NCBI GenBank assembly: GCA_025920305.1
Contig: JAPDMB010000002.1
Location: 1 to 33,024 of the forward strand
Length of the DNA stretch: 33,024 bases
From: Candidatus Parvarchaeota archaeon
Lineage (GTDB): Archaea; Nanobdellota; Nanobdellia; Parvarchaeales; Parvarchaeaceae
Direction: 5' to 3'
The notes beneath the pieces are model-generated. The model did no database searches, had not been told where the DNA came from, and was given only the letters and a program-made list of their open reading frames with translations. The translations under genes were made by a program, and so were the position numbers. Positions within the stretch are counted from its first letter, which is position 1; each line of letters opens with the position of its first letter. Of the stretch, positions 7,978-14,583 are shown piece after piece.

Positions 7978-8733
7978 TTATTTAATGATACTTTCCTTAA
8001 CAGCTTCCGCTTCTTCCATTAATAGATCCAGCGCTTCGTCCACTATCTGCTTTAAAGAAAGTTGTCCCCAGCTTTCTATCTCAAAGACTATTTTTTTATT
8101 ATCGGATGAGACTCTTATGATATCCTTTCCCGCGAAATCTTCGCAGGCTCCGCATAGGATGCATCTGCTTAGTTGCCCCTTTTTCACCGATAGTTTTCCG
8201 TCTTCGGCTTCCAAGATATTTACTGGGCATTTCTCCGCAATCTGAGAGGCGTTCTTCACGTTCTCTTTCGTTATATCTATCTTCGGATAAAAATGGTAGA
8301 AAACATGGGCAGGTGTGAACTTAGTATGCTCATTTCCGTCTCCGAATTTTGTCTTCGCCTCCAAATCTATCGACTCTCCGAGTTTTAATGGGACTATGAC
8401 CATATCATCGTAAACTGGTACTATATCCGGGTCTGAAGACTTAAGATCTCCGGAATGCACGATCTTCGGGCCGATCTCCTTCAAAGTGAATACCACCTCC
8501 TTCTTAGATCTTTCTAGCTCCGGGATGGTCTTTATTGGTATTAATCCTAATCTGTGAGCTAGTATCTCATCATACATCGTACTGGTGTTGTTGTATATTA
8601 TCACATCATCTATAGCGATTGTTTTTACACCCGTTATTATGGCCCGTCTTAGCGCGTTTACGACCGAAAAATGCGTATCCGTTATTAGGAATTGAGCTCG
8701 ATTTTCGCCTTTGCTTATCACTTCAACTGCCAT
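7978..8733 (-). CDS. rpoD: RNA polymerase subunit Rpo3 (D)
   Basis: 251 residues from Met at 8733 (MAVEVISKGENR), preferred over an ATG at 8775 that would overlap uS11; 'AGGAG' precedes it and the uS11 stop is 2 nt away. This is the archaeal homologue of the bacterial alpha N-domain and eukaryotic Rpb3, which dimerises with Rpo11 (encoded at 20841). The dimerisation strand-helix 'NALRRAIITGVKTIAID' and 'AHRLGLIPI' are present. Four Cys in the insert domain ('EKCPVN' and 'RCILCGACED') could hold an iron-sulfur cluster, as in several archaeal Rpo3 proteins. It closes the uS13-uS4-uS11-Rpo3 operon, the standard archaeal order. Confidence 0.95.
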   Translation of the reverse strand: MAVEVISKGENRAQFLITDTHFSVVNALRRAIITGVKTIAIDDVIIYNNTSTMYDEILAHRLGLIPIKTIPELERSKKEVVFTLKEIGPKIVHSGDLKSSDPDIVPVYDDMVIVPLKLGESIDLEAKTKFGDGNEHTKFTPAHVFYHFYPKIDITKENVKNASQIAEKCPVNILEAEDGKLSVKKGQLSRCILCGACEDFAGKDIIRVSSDNKKIVFEIESWGQLSLKQIVDEALDLLMEEAEAVKESIIK

Positions 8734-8735
8734 AT

Positions 8736-9125
8736 TTACATTCTCCTGCCCTTTCTGCCGCCCTTTCTTTTGCATCCATCATGCGGTATAGGTGTAACAT
8801 TTTCCATGCTTAGTATATGTATTCCAGATCTTTCAAGGGCTCGAAGCGCGGATTTTGTGCCAGGGCCAGTCGTCTTAGATTTTATCCCGCCAGCAGCCCT
8901 TATCTTCGCATGCACTTCACTTATCCCTTTAGCGATTATCTCCTCTGCGACTTTTTTTGCCGCGTCCATGGCTGCTCTTGGGGATGAACCTAGGCGATCT
9001 GCCTTTACCTGTGAGCCGCCACTATGTATCGAGAAGGTATGTGTACCGCTCAGATCCGTCACATGGATTATCGTGTTGTTCATCGTCGAATATATGTGTA
9101 AAACACCGGTCTTGCCTCTTTCCAT
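8736..9125 (-). CDS. rps11: 30S ribosomal protein uS11
   Basis: 129 residues, normal for archaeal uS11. 'GVLHIYSTMNNTIIHVTDLSG' starts the fold and the C-terminus 'VTPIPHDGCKRKGGRKGRRM' is the diagnostic basic tail that lines the mRNA exit of the small subunit platform. It lies 2 nt after uS4 and 2 nt before Rpo3 in the same operon. A GGAGG inside the end of uS4 lies 16-20 nt before the start. Confidence 0.97.
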   Translation of the reverse strand: MERGKTGVLHIYSTMNNTIIHVTDLSGTHTFSIHSGGSQVKADRLGSSPRAAMDAAKKVAEEIIAKGISEVHAKIRAAGGIKSKTTGPGTKSALRALERSGIHILSMENVTPIPHDGCKRKGGRKGRRM

Positions 9126-9127
9126 AT

Positions 9128-9661
9128 CTACCCTTTATTCTCCTCCTTCTTAACCCTTATGGGATGCATCTCCGAAGCGAATGGCGAGTTTGGAGCGTAT
9201 GCTATCTTATCCTCATCCTCCTTCTTTACGAGCATGCTCGGAGCAGAGACAACCTTCCCGCCGATGGCTATGTGCGAATGTGTTATCATCTGTCTAGCCT
9301 CTTTTATGCTCCTAGCCAGCCCTTTTTTGAAAACAATCGTTTGTAGCCGTCTCTCTAGTATGTTCTCTATGCCAAGTTCCAATACTGTATCCTCAGTGGC
9401 ATCCTTCCCGACTAAACCGAGTTTGCTCAGAGTATCTATGAATATTCTTTCATCTTCCGTTTCAACCTTCATCGCTTTCGACGCAATTATATCCCTGGCT
9501 CTCTTTCTTATATTCCTTAAAAAAGATTCCTCCTTCCAAAGTTCCCTCTTGTTCTTGAAGCCGTACTTCTTTCTGAGTAATTTGTCCCTATCGATTCTGC
9601 TTTTGTCCCAAAGTTTGGTGGGGGGATTGAATTTATTCGTCTGGCGCTTGCTTGTTCCCAT
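9128..9661 (-). CDS. rps4: 30S ribosomal protein uS4
   Basis: 177 residues, the archaeal uS4 size. 'NKFNPPTKLWDKSRIDRDKLL' opens the N-terminal region in the archaeal way, and an S4 RNA-binding domain follows ('ERRLQTIVFKKGLARSIKEARQMITHSHIAIGGKVV' region, about 108-143). It binds the 5' domain of 16S rRNA early in assembly and sits at the mRNA entry. Starts 2 nt after uS13, within the uS13-uS4-uS11-Rpo3 operon. Confidence 0.97.
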   Translation of the reverse strand: MGTSKRQTNKFNPPTKLWDKSRIDRDKLLRKKYGFKNKRELWKEESFLRNIRKRARDIIASKAMKVETEDERIFIDTLSKLGLVGKDATEDTVLELGIENILERRLQTIVFKKGLARSIKEARQMITHSHIAIGGKVVSAPSMLVKKEDEDKIAYAPNSPFASEMHPIRVKKEENKG

Positions 9662-9663
9662 AT

Positions 9664-10188
9664 CTACTCTTTCGCTGGCTTGACCTCCCTCGCTTTAGTA
9701 ACACCTATGGTCTTGCCTATTCTACCCTTCTCGTTGGCGCCTCTAGATCTTGTTTTTTGCCCCCTTACCTTGTATCCGAATTGGTGTCTTATGCCGCGGT
9801 ATGTACGCAGCAGCTTCATCTGCTGTAGGTTGAGGGCATTGCTTGATTTCAATTCATTGCCTATCTTATGTTTTGATGCACCGGTTTCGAGTTCCCTCTG
9901 CCAATTTAGTAGCCAAATAGGGATGCCGTACTTCTGGGGGTTTATCAGCGCGTCCTTTAGTTTGTTTATCATCTCCTCATTCAGATCCTGAAGCCTTGAA
10001 GCCCCATCTATATCCAGTATATTAACGAGCGCATTCGCATAAGATGCGTTTACTCCATATATCTTCATAAGCTGGCTGAGAACACTTTTATCTCCGTCTA
10101 GATCGGTATCGCCTATCCTTATTATTCTCTTTCCGCCTGCGGCCGGGTTAGCGATTTTTACAGCTTTGCTTTGCACGTTTTCTGCCAT
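9664..10188 (-). CDS. rps13: 30S ribosomal protein uS13
   Basis: 174 residues from Met at 10188. 'RIIRIGDTDLDGDKSV' matches the archaeal 'IVRIAxTDLDG' opening, the helix-hairpin-helix 'LMKIYGVNASYANALV' follows, and the tail 'LRTYRGIRHQFGYKVRGQKTRSRG' is the conserved basic extension that contacts the P-site tRNA and bridges the subunits. A longer reading frame from 10230 is rejected because its extra codons cover the TATA box at 10211-10220 and the end of the 5S gene. First protein gene of the operon. Confidence 0.96.
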   Translation of the reverse strand: MAENVQSKAVKIANPAAGGKRIIRIGDTDLDGDKSVLSQLMKIYGVNASYANALVNILDIDGASRLQDLNEEMINKLKDALINPQKYGIPIWLLNWQRELETGASKHKIGNELKSSNALNLQQMKLLRTYRGIRHQFGYKVRGQKTRSRGANEKGRIGKTIGVTKAREVKPAKE

Positions 10189-10210
10189 ATTTTTTCCGGT
10201 TTTTGTATCT

Positions 10211-10220
10211 AATTTAAATG
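10211..10220 (-). promoter_or_regulatory. TATA box for the uS13 operon, overlapping the 5S rRNA 3' end
   Basis: AATTTAAATG on the plus strand; centre about 27 nt upstream of the uS13 ATG at 10188, giving a leaderless transcript. Its last bases are the terminal helix bases of the 5S rRNA gene on the same strand. Confidence 0.65.
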
Positions 10221-10333
10221 ATAGCATCAACTCACTTTTGCCATTTTACTGACTACTTATGAGACGCGCCAGTGATTATCTTCCGTGTTCGGAATGGGAA
10301 CGGGATTTGCCGCTGGCCTATGGACGCTATCAT
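10218..10333 (-). rRNA. rrf: 5S rRNA
   Basis: The minus strand carries the 5S signature CCCGTTCCCATTCCGAACAC followed by GGAAGATAA (loop B/C region). The ends form a terminal helix: ATGATAGCGTC at 10333-10323 pairs with GATGCTATCAT at 10228-10218 (11 bp with one G-U), giving about 112-116 nt. A TATA-like element at 10351-10360 lies about 25 nt upstream. The gene is not linked to 16S or 23S in this window and sits directly before the uS13 operon on the same strand. End points are accurate to about 2-3 nt. Confidence 0.88.
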
Positions 10334-10350
10334 CCTCTCTATCATTCTTC

Positions 10351-10360
10351 CTATTTAAAA
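10351..10360 (-). promoter_or_regulatory. TATA box for 5S rRNA
   Basis: CTATTTAAAA on the plus strand (TTTTAAATAG on the coding strand), about 22-25 nt upstream of the predicted 5S 5' end. Confidence 0.6.
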
Positions 10361-10488
10361 ATCTTTTCTTTGCCGATATGCCAGGCAAAAAGGGACCATT
10401 CGCTCGGTGTATCCCTGCCTATGAGGGCTATTAGTTCGCTCATCAGATAGATAAATAAATAGATAGATATTATAATTAGATGCGAAGT

Positions 10489-10572
10489 GCAGAGGTAGCG
10501 AAGCGGTCCAACGCGTAAGGCTAAGGACCTTATGGCCTAGCGCCCTCGGGGGTTCGAATCCCCTCCTCTGCA
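10489..10572 (+). tRNA. tRNA-Leu, apparent anticodon AAG
   Basis: Acceptor GCAGAGG/CCTCTGC, D stem GCG/CGC, anticodon stem TAAGG/CCTTA with loop CTAAGGA, a 15-nt variable arm with GGC/GCC stem (class II), T stem GGGGG/CCCCT with loop TTCGAAT, and discriminator A73. Class II plus A73 and G37 indicate leucine rather than serine. With U33 at 10522 the anticodon is AAG (10523-10525), unusual because archaea normally use G34, U34 or C34. No intron and no encoded CCA. AT-rich sequence at 10451-10476 supplies the promoter. Confidence 0.88.
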
Positions 10573-10590
10573 TTTGAAAAAATCACAAAG

Positions 10591-10598
10591 TTTAAATA
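10591..10598 (+). promoter_or_regulatory. TATA box of the CWB2 glycoprotein gene
   Basis: TTTAAATA centred 26 nt before the ATG at 10620; leaderless arrangement. Confidence 0.65.
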
Positions 10599-10619
10599 TT
10601 CTGATCTACTCTTATTGAT

Positions 10620-12347
10620 ATGATTAGAAATGCATATTTATACGTCGGATTAGTTTTCTTATTGTCTTTGTTCACAGTTGCAGTTTCTCATGCGCAGCCG
10701 AACGCTGCTTACTTCTCCCCTTCATCAAGTGACACCGCTATAATCACAACAGGTGTAAATTCTATAGATACCTTCTCATCCTATCCTTTAGCTTCATTTT
10801 ACGGGCTGCCGGTCATATCCCTAAATTCCTCCACCATATCATCAGAAGTCGTGGCTAATCTGACGGCAAACGGCATAAAGAATGTCATCGTAGTCGGAGG
10901 TCCAGCGGTCATATCAAATCAGACGATTGAAGCGCTGCAAAATGCAGGTTTTAATGTATTGAGGATATACGGCATCACCGCCCCAGATACCGCTTTGGAT
11001 TTAGCCGATTATTTCCTTCCCTCAGCCAACGTATCATGCGCGGTCTTAGTCCCCTACAATGAGAACTCCACGTATTATTACACTTACCAATTTGCAGGCA
11101 GTATTTACAGTGCAAGGAACAGATGCGTGCTTTTCCCGCTTTATTTCGGCAATGTGCCTCTTCCCATCTTATCCTACCTCTCCCAGCATAATATAAGGAA
11201 TATAAGCTTCTTCGGACCAGTGGGCCTTCTGCCTGCGATTAAATCACAGGTGAACAAGAGCGTAGCGGTAGTAGGCGTGCAGGAGAATGAGTCTTATCTG
11301 CCGCCGCATGAGAAGGTTGTCAGGTACTTGATAGTCGGAGTAAATCAAAATGCATGGCAGGCTTCGATGGTCATCGGCTCCCTGCCTTCTCTGAATTCAT
11401 CCATGGCGCTTGTGAGCAACGTCACAGCCCAGATGCCAGGGATAGTAAACTACATCAAACGAAACAACATAACCGATGTGAGAGTCGTAGGTATACCTTC
11501 CATAGTCGCGCAAATAGAATCGTATCTATCAGCCAGCAACATAACTTATGAGTCTGAGCCTTCAAAAGGCGCTGCGTTTAGCCTTGTCAAACAGTTCCAC
11601 AACCAGTTTAGTCAGGAAAGTGATCTGCATGATGCATTGATGAACATATCAAGGGAGCTGCAATCTGTCAGAGCTCAGCTGTCAAATATAATAAATAAGT
11701 TAAGTTACTATAACCTGTCCATATACAATGCAAGCATCGGTAATTCTTCTGCGCTGAATTTATCAAGTAAGTTAGACAGTCTTCTGAGTTTAGTGAAGAA
11801 TGCGAGTGCATCTATATCCTCCAACAACGTGTCTTATGCACTGTCGCTGATAGCCCAGATAAACAGCGGTCTTAATTCGGATCTATATGAATCTTACATG
11901 CATGGAGCTTTGGTCAACAGCTCTTCCTTTGAGAACAGGCTTAATCAAAGTCAAGTAGCTAAGGAGATCGGCGACGAAGCCAGTGACCAAGTTGAGAATA
12001 TAGGCAGATTCATAAGCAATTCGGCCATCAACGCCACCTGTAAGGCCAGAATTGGAAGCGTGCTTAATTTTACATCAGCTGAGATAAAGAATTTAACGGC
12101 GGAAGAATCCATAGACGCTGCAAGCGGTAATATGTCTGGCGTGATCTCCATAAGCAATAAAATTAGAGAGATCGCAGTTCAAAACAGCATGCTGATAAGA
12201 GGATGCGAAATGAACTTCCGCGGAATTGAGCATAGAATAGGAGGGGTAGCGAATGGCTCCATTGGCAACTATTCTGTAGGCGATATAATCAAGATAATCA
12301 ACTCATCAGATGATAATCTGCCCCATTTACCAGGGATTGGAAGCTAA
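10620..12347 (+). CDS. Secreted glycoprotein with putative cell-wall-binding repeat 2 (CWB2)-like domains
   Basis: 575 residues. A signal peptide (basic 'MIRN', hydrophobic 7-24, cleavage likely after 'SHA' near 25) indicates export. Residues about 35-140 follow the CWB2 pattern: 'PLASFYGLPVISLN', a spaced hydrophobic strand 'KNVIVVGGPAVIS', then 'VLRIYGITAPDTALDLADYF'. A second, weaker copy spans about 140-310 ('RNISFFGPVGLLPAI', 'DVRVVGIPSIV'). The rest (about 320-560) is helical and very rich in Asn-x-Ser/Thr; the protein has more than twenty such sequons, so it is probably heavily N-glycosylated. No C-terminal membrane anchor is seen. CWB2 domains anchor proteins to cell-wall polymers in Gram-positive bacteria; in an archaeon the ligand may be an S-layer or surface glycan (inference). 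Confidence 0.75.
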   Translation: MIRNAYLYVGLVFLLSLFTVAVSHAQPNAAYFSPSSSDTAIITTGVNSIDTFSSYPLASFYGLPVISLNSSTISSEVVANLTANGIKNVIVVGGPAVISNQTIEALQNAGFNVLRIYGITAPDTALDLADYFLPSANVSCAVLVPYNENSTYYYTYQFAGSIYSARNRCVLFPLYFGNVPLPILSYLSQHNIRNISFFGPVGLLPAIKSQVNKSVAVVGVQENESYLPPHEKVVRYLIVGVNQNAWQASMVIGSLPSLNSSMALVSNVTAQMPGIVNYIKRNNITDVRVVGIPSIVAQIESYLSASNITYESEPSKGAAFSLVKQFHNQFSQESDLHDALMNISRELQSVRAQLSNIINKLSYYNLSIYNASIGNSSALNLSSKLDSLLSLVKNASASISSNNVSYALSLIAQINSGLNSDLYESYMHGALVNSSSFENRLNQSQVAKEIGDEASDQVENIGRFISNSAINATCKARIGSVLNFTSAEIKNLTAEESIDAASGNMSGVISISNKIREIAVQNSMLIRGCEMNFRGIEHRIGGVANGSIGNYSVGDIIKIINSSDDNLPHLPGIGS

Positions 12348-12348
12348 A

Positions 12349-12357
12349 GTATTTAAG
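12349..12357 (+). promoter_or_regulatory. TATA box of the eL21-Rpo4-DUF655 operon
   Basis: GTATTTAAG centred 28 nt before the eL21 ATG at 12381, directly after the preceding stop codon. Confidence 0.6.
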
Positions 12358-12380
12358 CGGTATACTTCTTAGGTCTTGAT

Positions 12381-12662
12381 ATGAAACGAAGTAGAGGTCT
12401 ACATAACTCAAGCAGGAACCGTCTGTTAAGGGACGGGAAGAAAACCGTTCCGATAGGCAGATTTCTACAGACTTTCAATGTGAATGACAGTGTCATAGTC
12501 AGCCCGGAGCCATATTTTCAGAGAAACATCCCATATAGGAGATTCTTCGGCGCCTCCGGCAAGATCGTAAAGGAGAAGGGCAAAGCCTACACCGTGGAGA
12601 TTAAAGCCGGCAAAAAATACAAATATATAGACGTGCTCCCGGTGCATTTGAAGAGGCTGTGA
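12381..12662 (+). CDS. rpl21e: 50S ribosomal protein eL21
   Basis: 93 residues, normal for archaeal eL21. 'MKRSRGLHNSSRNRL' is the typical opening, with 'GRFLQTFNVNDSVIVSPEP' and 'RRFFGASGKIVKEKGKAYTVEI' giving the SH3-like barrel. Located in the 5S/central protuberance region of the large subunit. Leaderless start, 1 nt before Rpo4; the eL21-Rpo4-DUF655 order is a common archaeal cluster. Confidence 0.95.
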   Translation: MKRSRGLHNSSRNRLLRDGKKTVPIGRFLQTFNVNDSVIVSPEPYFQRNIPYRRFFGASGKIVKEKGKAYTVEIKAGKKYKYIDVLPVHLKRL

Positions 12663-12663
12663 T

Positions 12664-12987
12664 ATGGAATATGAATTGGTGGATGAAACACTTCTTGGAG
12701 AGGCTGAGGTTAAAGAGAATTACTTGAAATTTATAGACGAAGGGTATGAATACGGCAAAAAACTGCTGGAGCATATGGACAAGAATATAAAGGTGAAGGA
12801 CTTTGAGAATGCGTTCAAGGCGCTTTTAAACCTAAATCTTAACCTGAGGGACGACTACATAAAGATGATAATAGACGTTTGTCCAAATTCTCCGGATCAG
12901 CTCAGAGCGATCCTTTCGCCTTTGAAACTTACTATACCAGAAGAGAGCCTAAACAGCATCATAGCAACCTTAAAAAAGTTCCAGTGA
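12664..12987 (+). CDS. rpoF: RNA polymerase subunit Rpo4 (F)
   Basis: 107 residues. N-terminal 'YELVDETLLGEAEVKENYL' and C-terminal HRDC-like segment 'CPNSPDQLRAILSPLKLTIPEESLNSIIATLKKF' are typical of archaeal Rpo4. With Rpo7 it makes the stalk that helps open complex formation and termination. It starts 1 nt after eL21 and precedes DUF655 by 11 nt, the usual neighbourhood. Confidence 0.9.
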   Translation: MEYELVDETLLGEAEVKENYLKFIDEGYEYGKKLLEHMDKNIKVKDFENAFKALLNLNLNLRDDYIKMIIDVCPNSPDQLRAILSPLKLTIPEESLNSIIATLKKFQ

Positions 12988-12998
12988 GTAGTTTCTAT

Positions 12999-13529
12999 AT
13001 GGGAAAAGACGAATACGCATATGTGCTAGAATACTTTCCGTATGGCATGTCCGACTCGAAGGACCGCAGGCCATCAGCTATAGTTTTGACAGAGTCATTG
13101 AGTCTCCTGCTTGTAAGCGTGAAGAAAGAAGGAAAGATAGAGGTTGGTAAGAAGGTTTACATAGGGGAGGGAAAGAGGGAAGACATCCACCATATAATTA
13201 CCAGAGTACCTCTGACAAAGGTAAACGAGCGAGGAAAAGAGCTGCTGAACGATACGCTTGACAGGAAGATAATAGATGACGAGAAGAGGTTTGTGGACAT
13301 AATAAACAGGCTTGGGCCTATAAATGTCAAGCTTCATTCATTGGAGCTCATACCCGGTATAGGTTCAAAGACGCTCCAGAGGGTGCTGGATGAGCGGAAG
13401 AAAAGCCCTTTCACAAGCTACGATGATATAAATAAGCGGGCAGAGCTGCAGTTTGATATCCGGAAGTCCATCAGAGAGAGGATATTATCCGAACTTAATG
13501 AAGCTGATAAGTATAGGATATTCACGTAA
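12999..13529 (+). CDS. DUF655 family RNA-binding-like protein with helix-hairpin-helix
   Basis: 176 residues from Met at 12999 (MGKDEYAYVLEYFPYG), the conserved beginning of DUF655; a longer frame from 12879 would lie within Rpo4 and is rejected. The N-terminal half is beta-rich ('AYVLEYFPYG', 'VGKKVYIG'); the C-terminal half carries a helix-hairpin-helix motif 'LELIPGIGSKTLQRVLDERKKSPFTSYDDI' (about 110-140). The family is archaeal, usually next to rpoF and ksgA, and is thought to bind nucleic acid; its activity is unknown. Its TAA stop is at 13527-13529, immediately before the tRNA-Trp gene. Confidence 0.9.
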   Translation: MGKDEYAYVLEYFPYGMSDSKDRRPSAIVLTESLSLLLVSVKKEGKIEVGKKVYIGEGKREDIHHIITRVPLTKVNERGKELLNDTLDRKIIDDEKRFVDIINRLGPINVKLHSLELIPGIGSKTLQRVLDERKKSPFTSYDDINKRAELQFDIRKSIRERILSELNEADKYRIFT

Positions 13530-13643
13530 GGGGTCGTAGTCTAACCTGGTAGAATAGGCGGCTCCAGCTGGACTGGAAAGATGACAAGAAGAAGGATGAT
13601 TAGAAGAAACCGCTTGATTTGGGTTCAAATCCCAACGACCCCA
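13530..13643 (+). tRNA. tRNA-Trp (CCA) with 41-nt intron
   Basis: Acceptor GGGGTCG/CGACCCC with A73, anticodon stem GGCGG/CCGCT, loop CTCCAG + A, T stem TTGGG/CCCAA with loop TTCAAAT. Anticodon CCA at 13564-13566. A 41-nt insertion (13568-13608) sits at the canonical archaeal 37/38 intron position. The intron has no recognisable C/D box pair and a strict bulge-helix-bulge is not obvious. One C-A mismatch occurs in the D stem. The first tRNA base follows the DUF655 stop directly, so it is probably processed from that transcript. Confidence 0.9.
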
Positions 13644-13862
13644 ACCGCGTTTTTGGAACAAGTAAAATAGCGGGAAAACCAGCGCTCTTCAGCGAATCTT
13701 TCCTTGATAAAGTCTATGGATCTTCAGGAATGGCCATGAAGAAGCAAGGATGCCTCTTCCATATATATCCATAATATATAGAAGGACACTGGCCAAGAGC
13801 TTGAATTGAAACTATTAATTTACATAAATCATATTATAATTCAATTTCTAAGTTTGAAAAAC
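13644..13862 (+). other. Intergenic region upstream of superoxide dismutase
   Basis: About 220 nt without a gene. It holds a small inverted repeat (CTTCA...TGAAG around 13710-13732), an AT-rich run near 13768-13782, and TATA-like ATTATAAT at 13833-13840. I see no conserved small RNA. Confidence 0.4.
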
Positions 13863-13869
13863 AGGAGGT
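13863..13869 (+). promoter_or_regulatory. Strong Shine-Dalgarno AGGAGGT for sod
   Basis: AGGAGGT with 6-nt spacing to the ATG at 13876, fully complementary to the anti-Shine-Dalgarno of the 16S in this window. Most first genes here are leaderless, so this gene is translated differently. Confidence 0.8.
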
Positions 13870-13875
13870 AAAAGT

Positions 13876-14487
13876 ATGAACTACGACGTGCAGTATGATG
13901 TAAAGGGTTTGAAGTATAAAGAGTTGAAGGGTTTATCTGAGAAGCAGATAGCCTTCCATCACGACGTGCATTACGCAGGATATGTAAAGAAGAGGAATGA
14001 GATACATTCAAAGCTGAAAGGTGTGGACAAGTCCGCGGCAAACGCGAACTTCAGTGATTTCAGGTCTTTGAAAAAAGAAGAGACCTTCAATGCGAGCGGC
14101 CAGATATTGCATGAACTTTATTTTGATATGCTTGGCGGAGATGGTTCATACTCAGAGGACATGGAGATAATGAAGAAAATAAAGGAGGATTTTGGCAGTT
14201 TTGAGAATTTCAAGCAAGAGCTTTTCGCCGTAGCTAAGGCTGCCAGGGGCTGGGCGATACTGGCGATAGATCCGACCGATAATAAACTCAGGGTATTTTT
14301 AGCTGATTCTCACAATGACGGAGCCGTATGGGGCTGTATACCTATAATTGCTTTGGATGTGTATGAACATGCATTCTACGTAGATTATGGGCCGGACAAA
14401 GCCAAGTATTTAGAGCCGTTCTTCTCCAATCTGGATTGGAAGGCCATAGAGAACCGTTATAAGAGGTTCAAATCGGTCTACAGTTGA
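13876..14487 (+). CDS. sod: Iron/manganese superoxide dismutase
   Basis: 203 residues, the usual length. Metal ligands are visible: His28 in 'AFHHDVHYAGYV', His79 in 'GQILHELYF', Asp161 and His165 in 'ALDVYEHAFYVDYG'. The helical N-domain and alpha/beta C-domain are complete. It disproportionates superoxide to oxygen and peroxide in the cytoplasm. The usual 'GSGWAWL' segment reads 'ARGWAILAI' (about 123-131). Fe versus Mn preference cannot be called. The gene stands alone with a strong Shine-Dalgarno. It indicates exposure to oxygen. Confidence 0.95.
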   Translation: MNYDVQYDVKGLKYKELKGLSEKQIAFHHDVHYAGYVKKRNEIHSKLKGVDKSAANANFSDFRSLKKEETFNASGQILHELYFDMLGGDGSYSEDMEIMKKIKEDFGSFENFKQELFAVAKAARGWAILAIDPTDNKLRVFLADSHNDGAVWGCIPIIALDVYEHAFYVDYGPDKAKYLEPFFSNLDWKAIENRYKRFKSVYS

Positions 14488-14552
14488 GATCTACATCTGC
14501 AGTAGCAGAGGATGAGAGAGCTAGGTTCCGTTGCAAAACTCGAATAGAAAGG

Positions 14553-14560
14553 TATTTATA
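14553..14560 (+). promoter_or_regulatory. TATA box of the orphan gene pair
   Basis: TATTTATA centred 28 nt before a GTG at 14584 and 37 nt before the ATG at 14593; the spacing favours a leaderless GTG start. Confidence 0.5.
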
Positions 14561-14583
14561 TTAGTTTTATTCTATACTTTACA

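Noticed and set aside
8734..8775. Extended Rpo3 start
   Set aside because: It would overlap the end of uS11; the AGGAG and the family opening favour 8733.
10189..10230. Extended uS13 start
   Set aside because: It overlaps the TATA box and the 5S 3' end; uS13 begins near the conserved RIGDTDLDG opening.
10382..10450. Hairpins and a CTGATGA sequence upstream of tRNA-Leu as a C/D box sRNA
   Set aside because: A C-like box is present on the minus strand but no D box (CTGA) or C'/D' pair at the right spacing.
10441..10476. Short AGAT/AAAT repeats as a microsatellite or CRISPR-like array
   Set aside because: Low-complexity promoter sequence before tRNA-Leu; no repeat-spacer structure.
12879..12998. 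Long DUF655 start overlapping Rpo4
   Set aside because: The 40 extra codons are the rpoF sequence in another frame; the family starts at MGKDEYAYV.
13568..13608. Guide RNA in the tRNA-Trp intron
   Set aside because: Only partial GATGA repeats; no RTGATGA plus CTGA pair; 41 nt is too short for the known guide introns.
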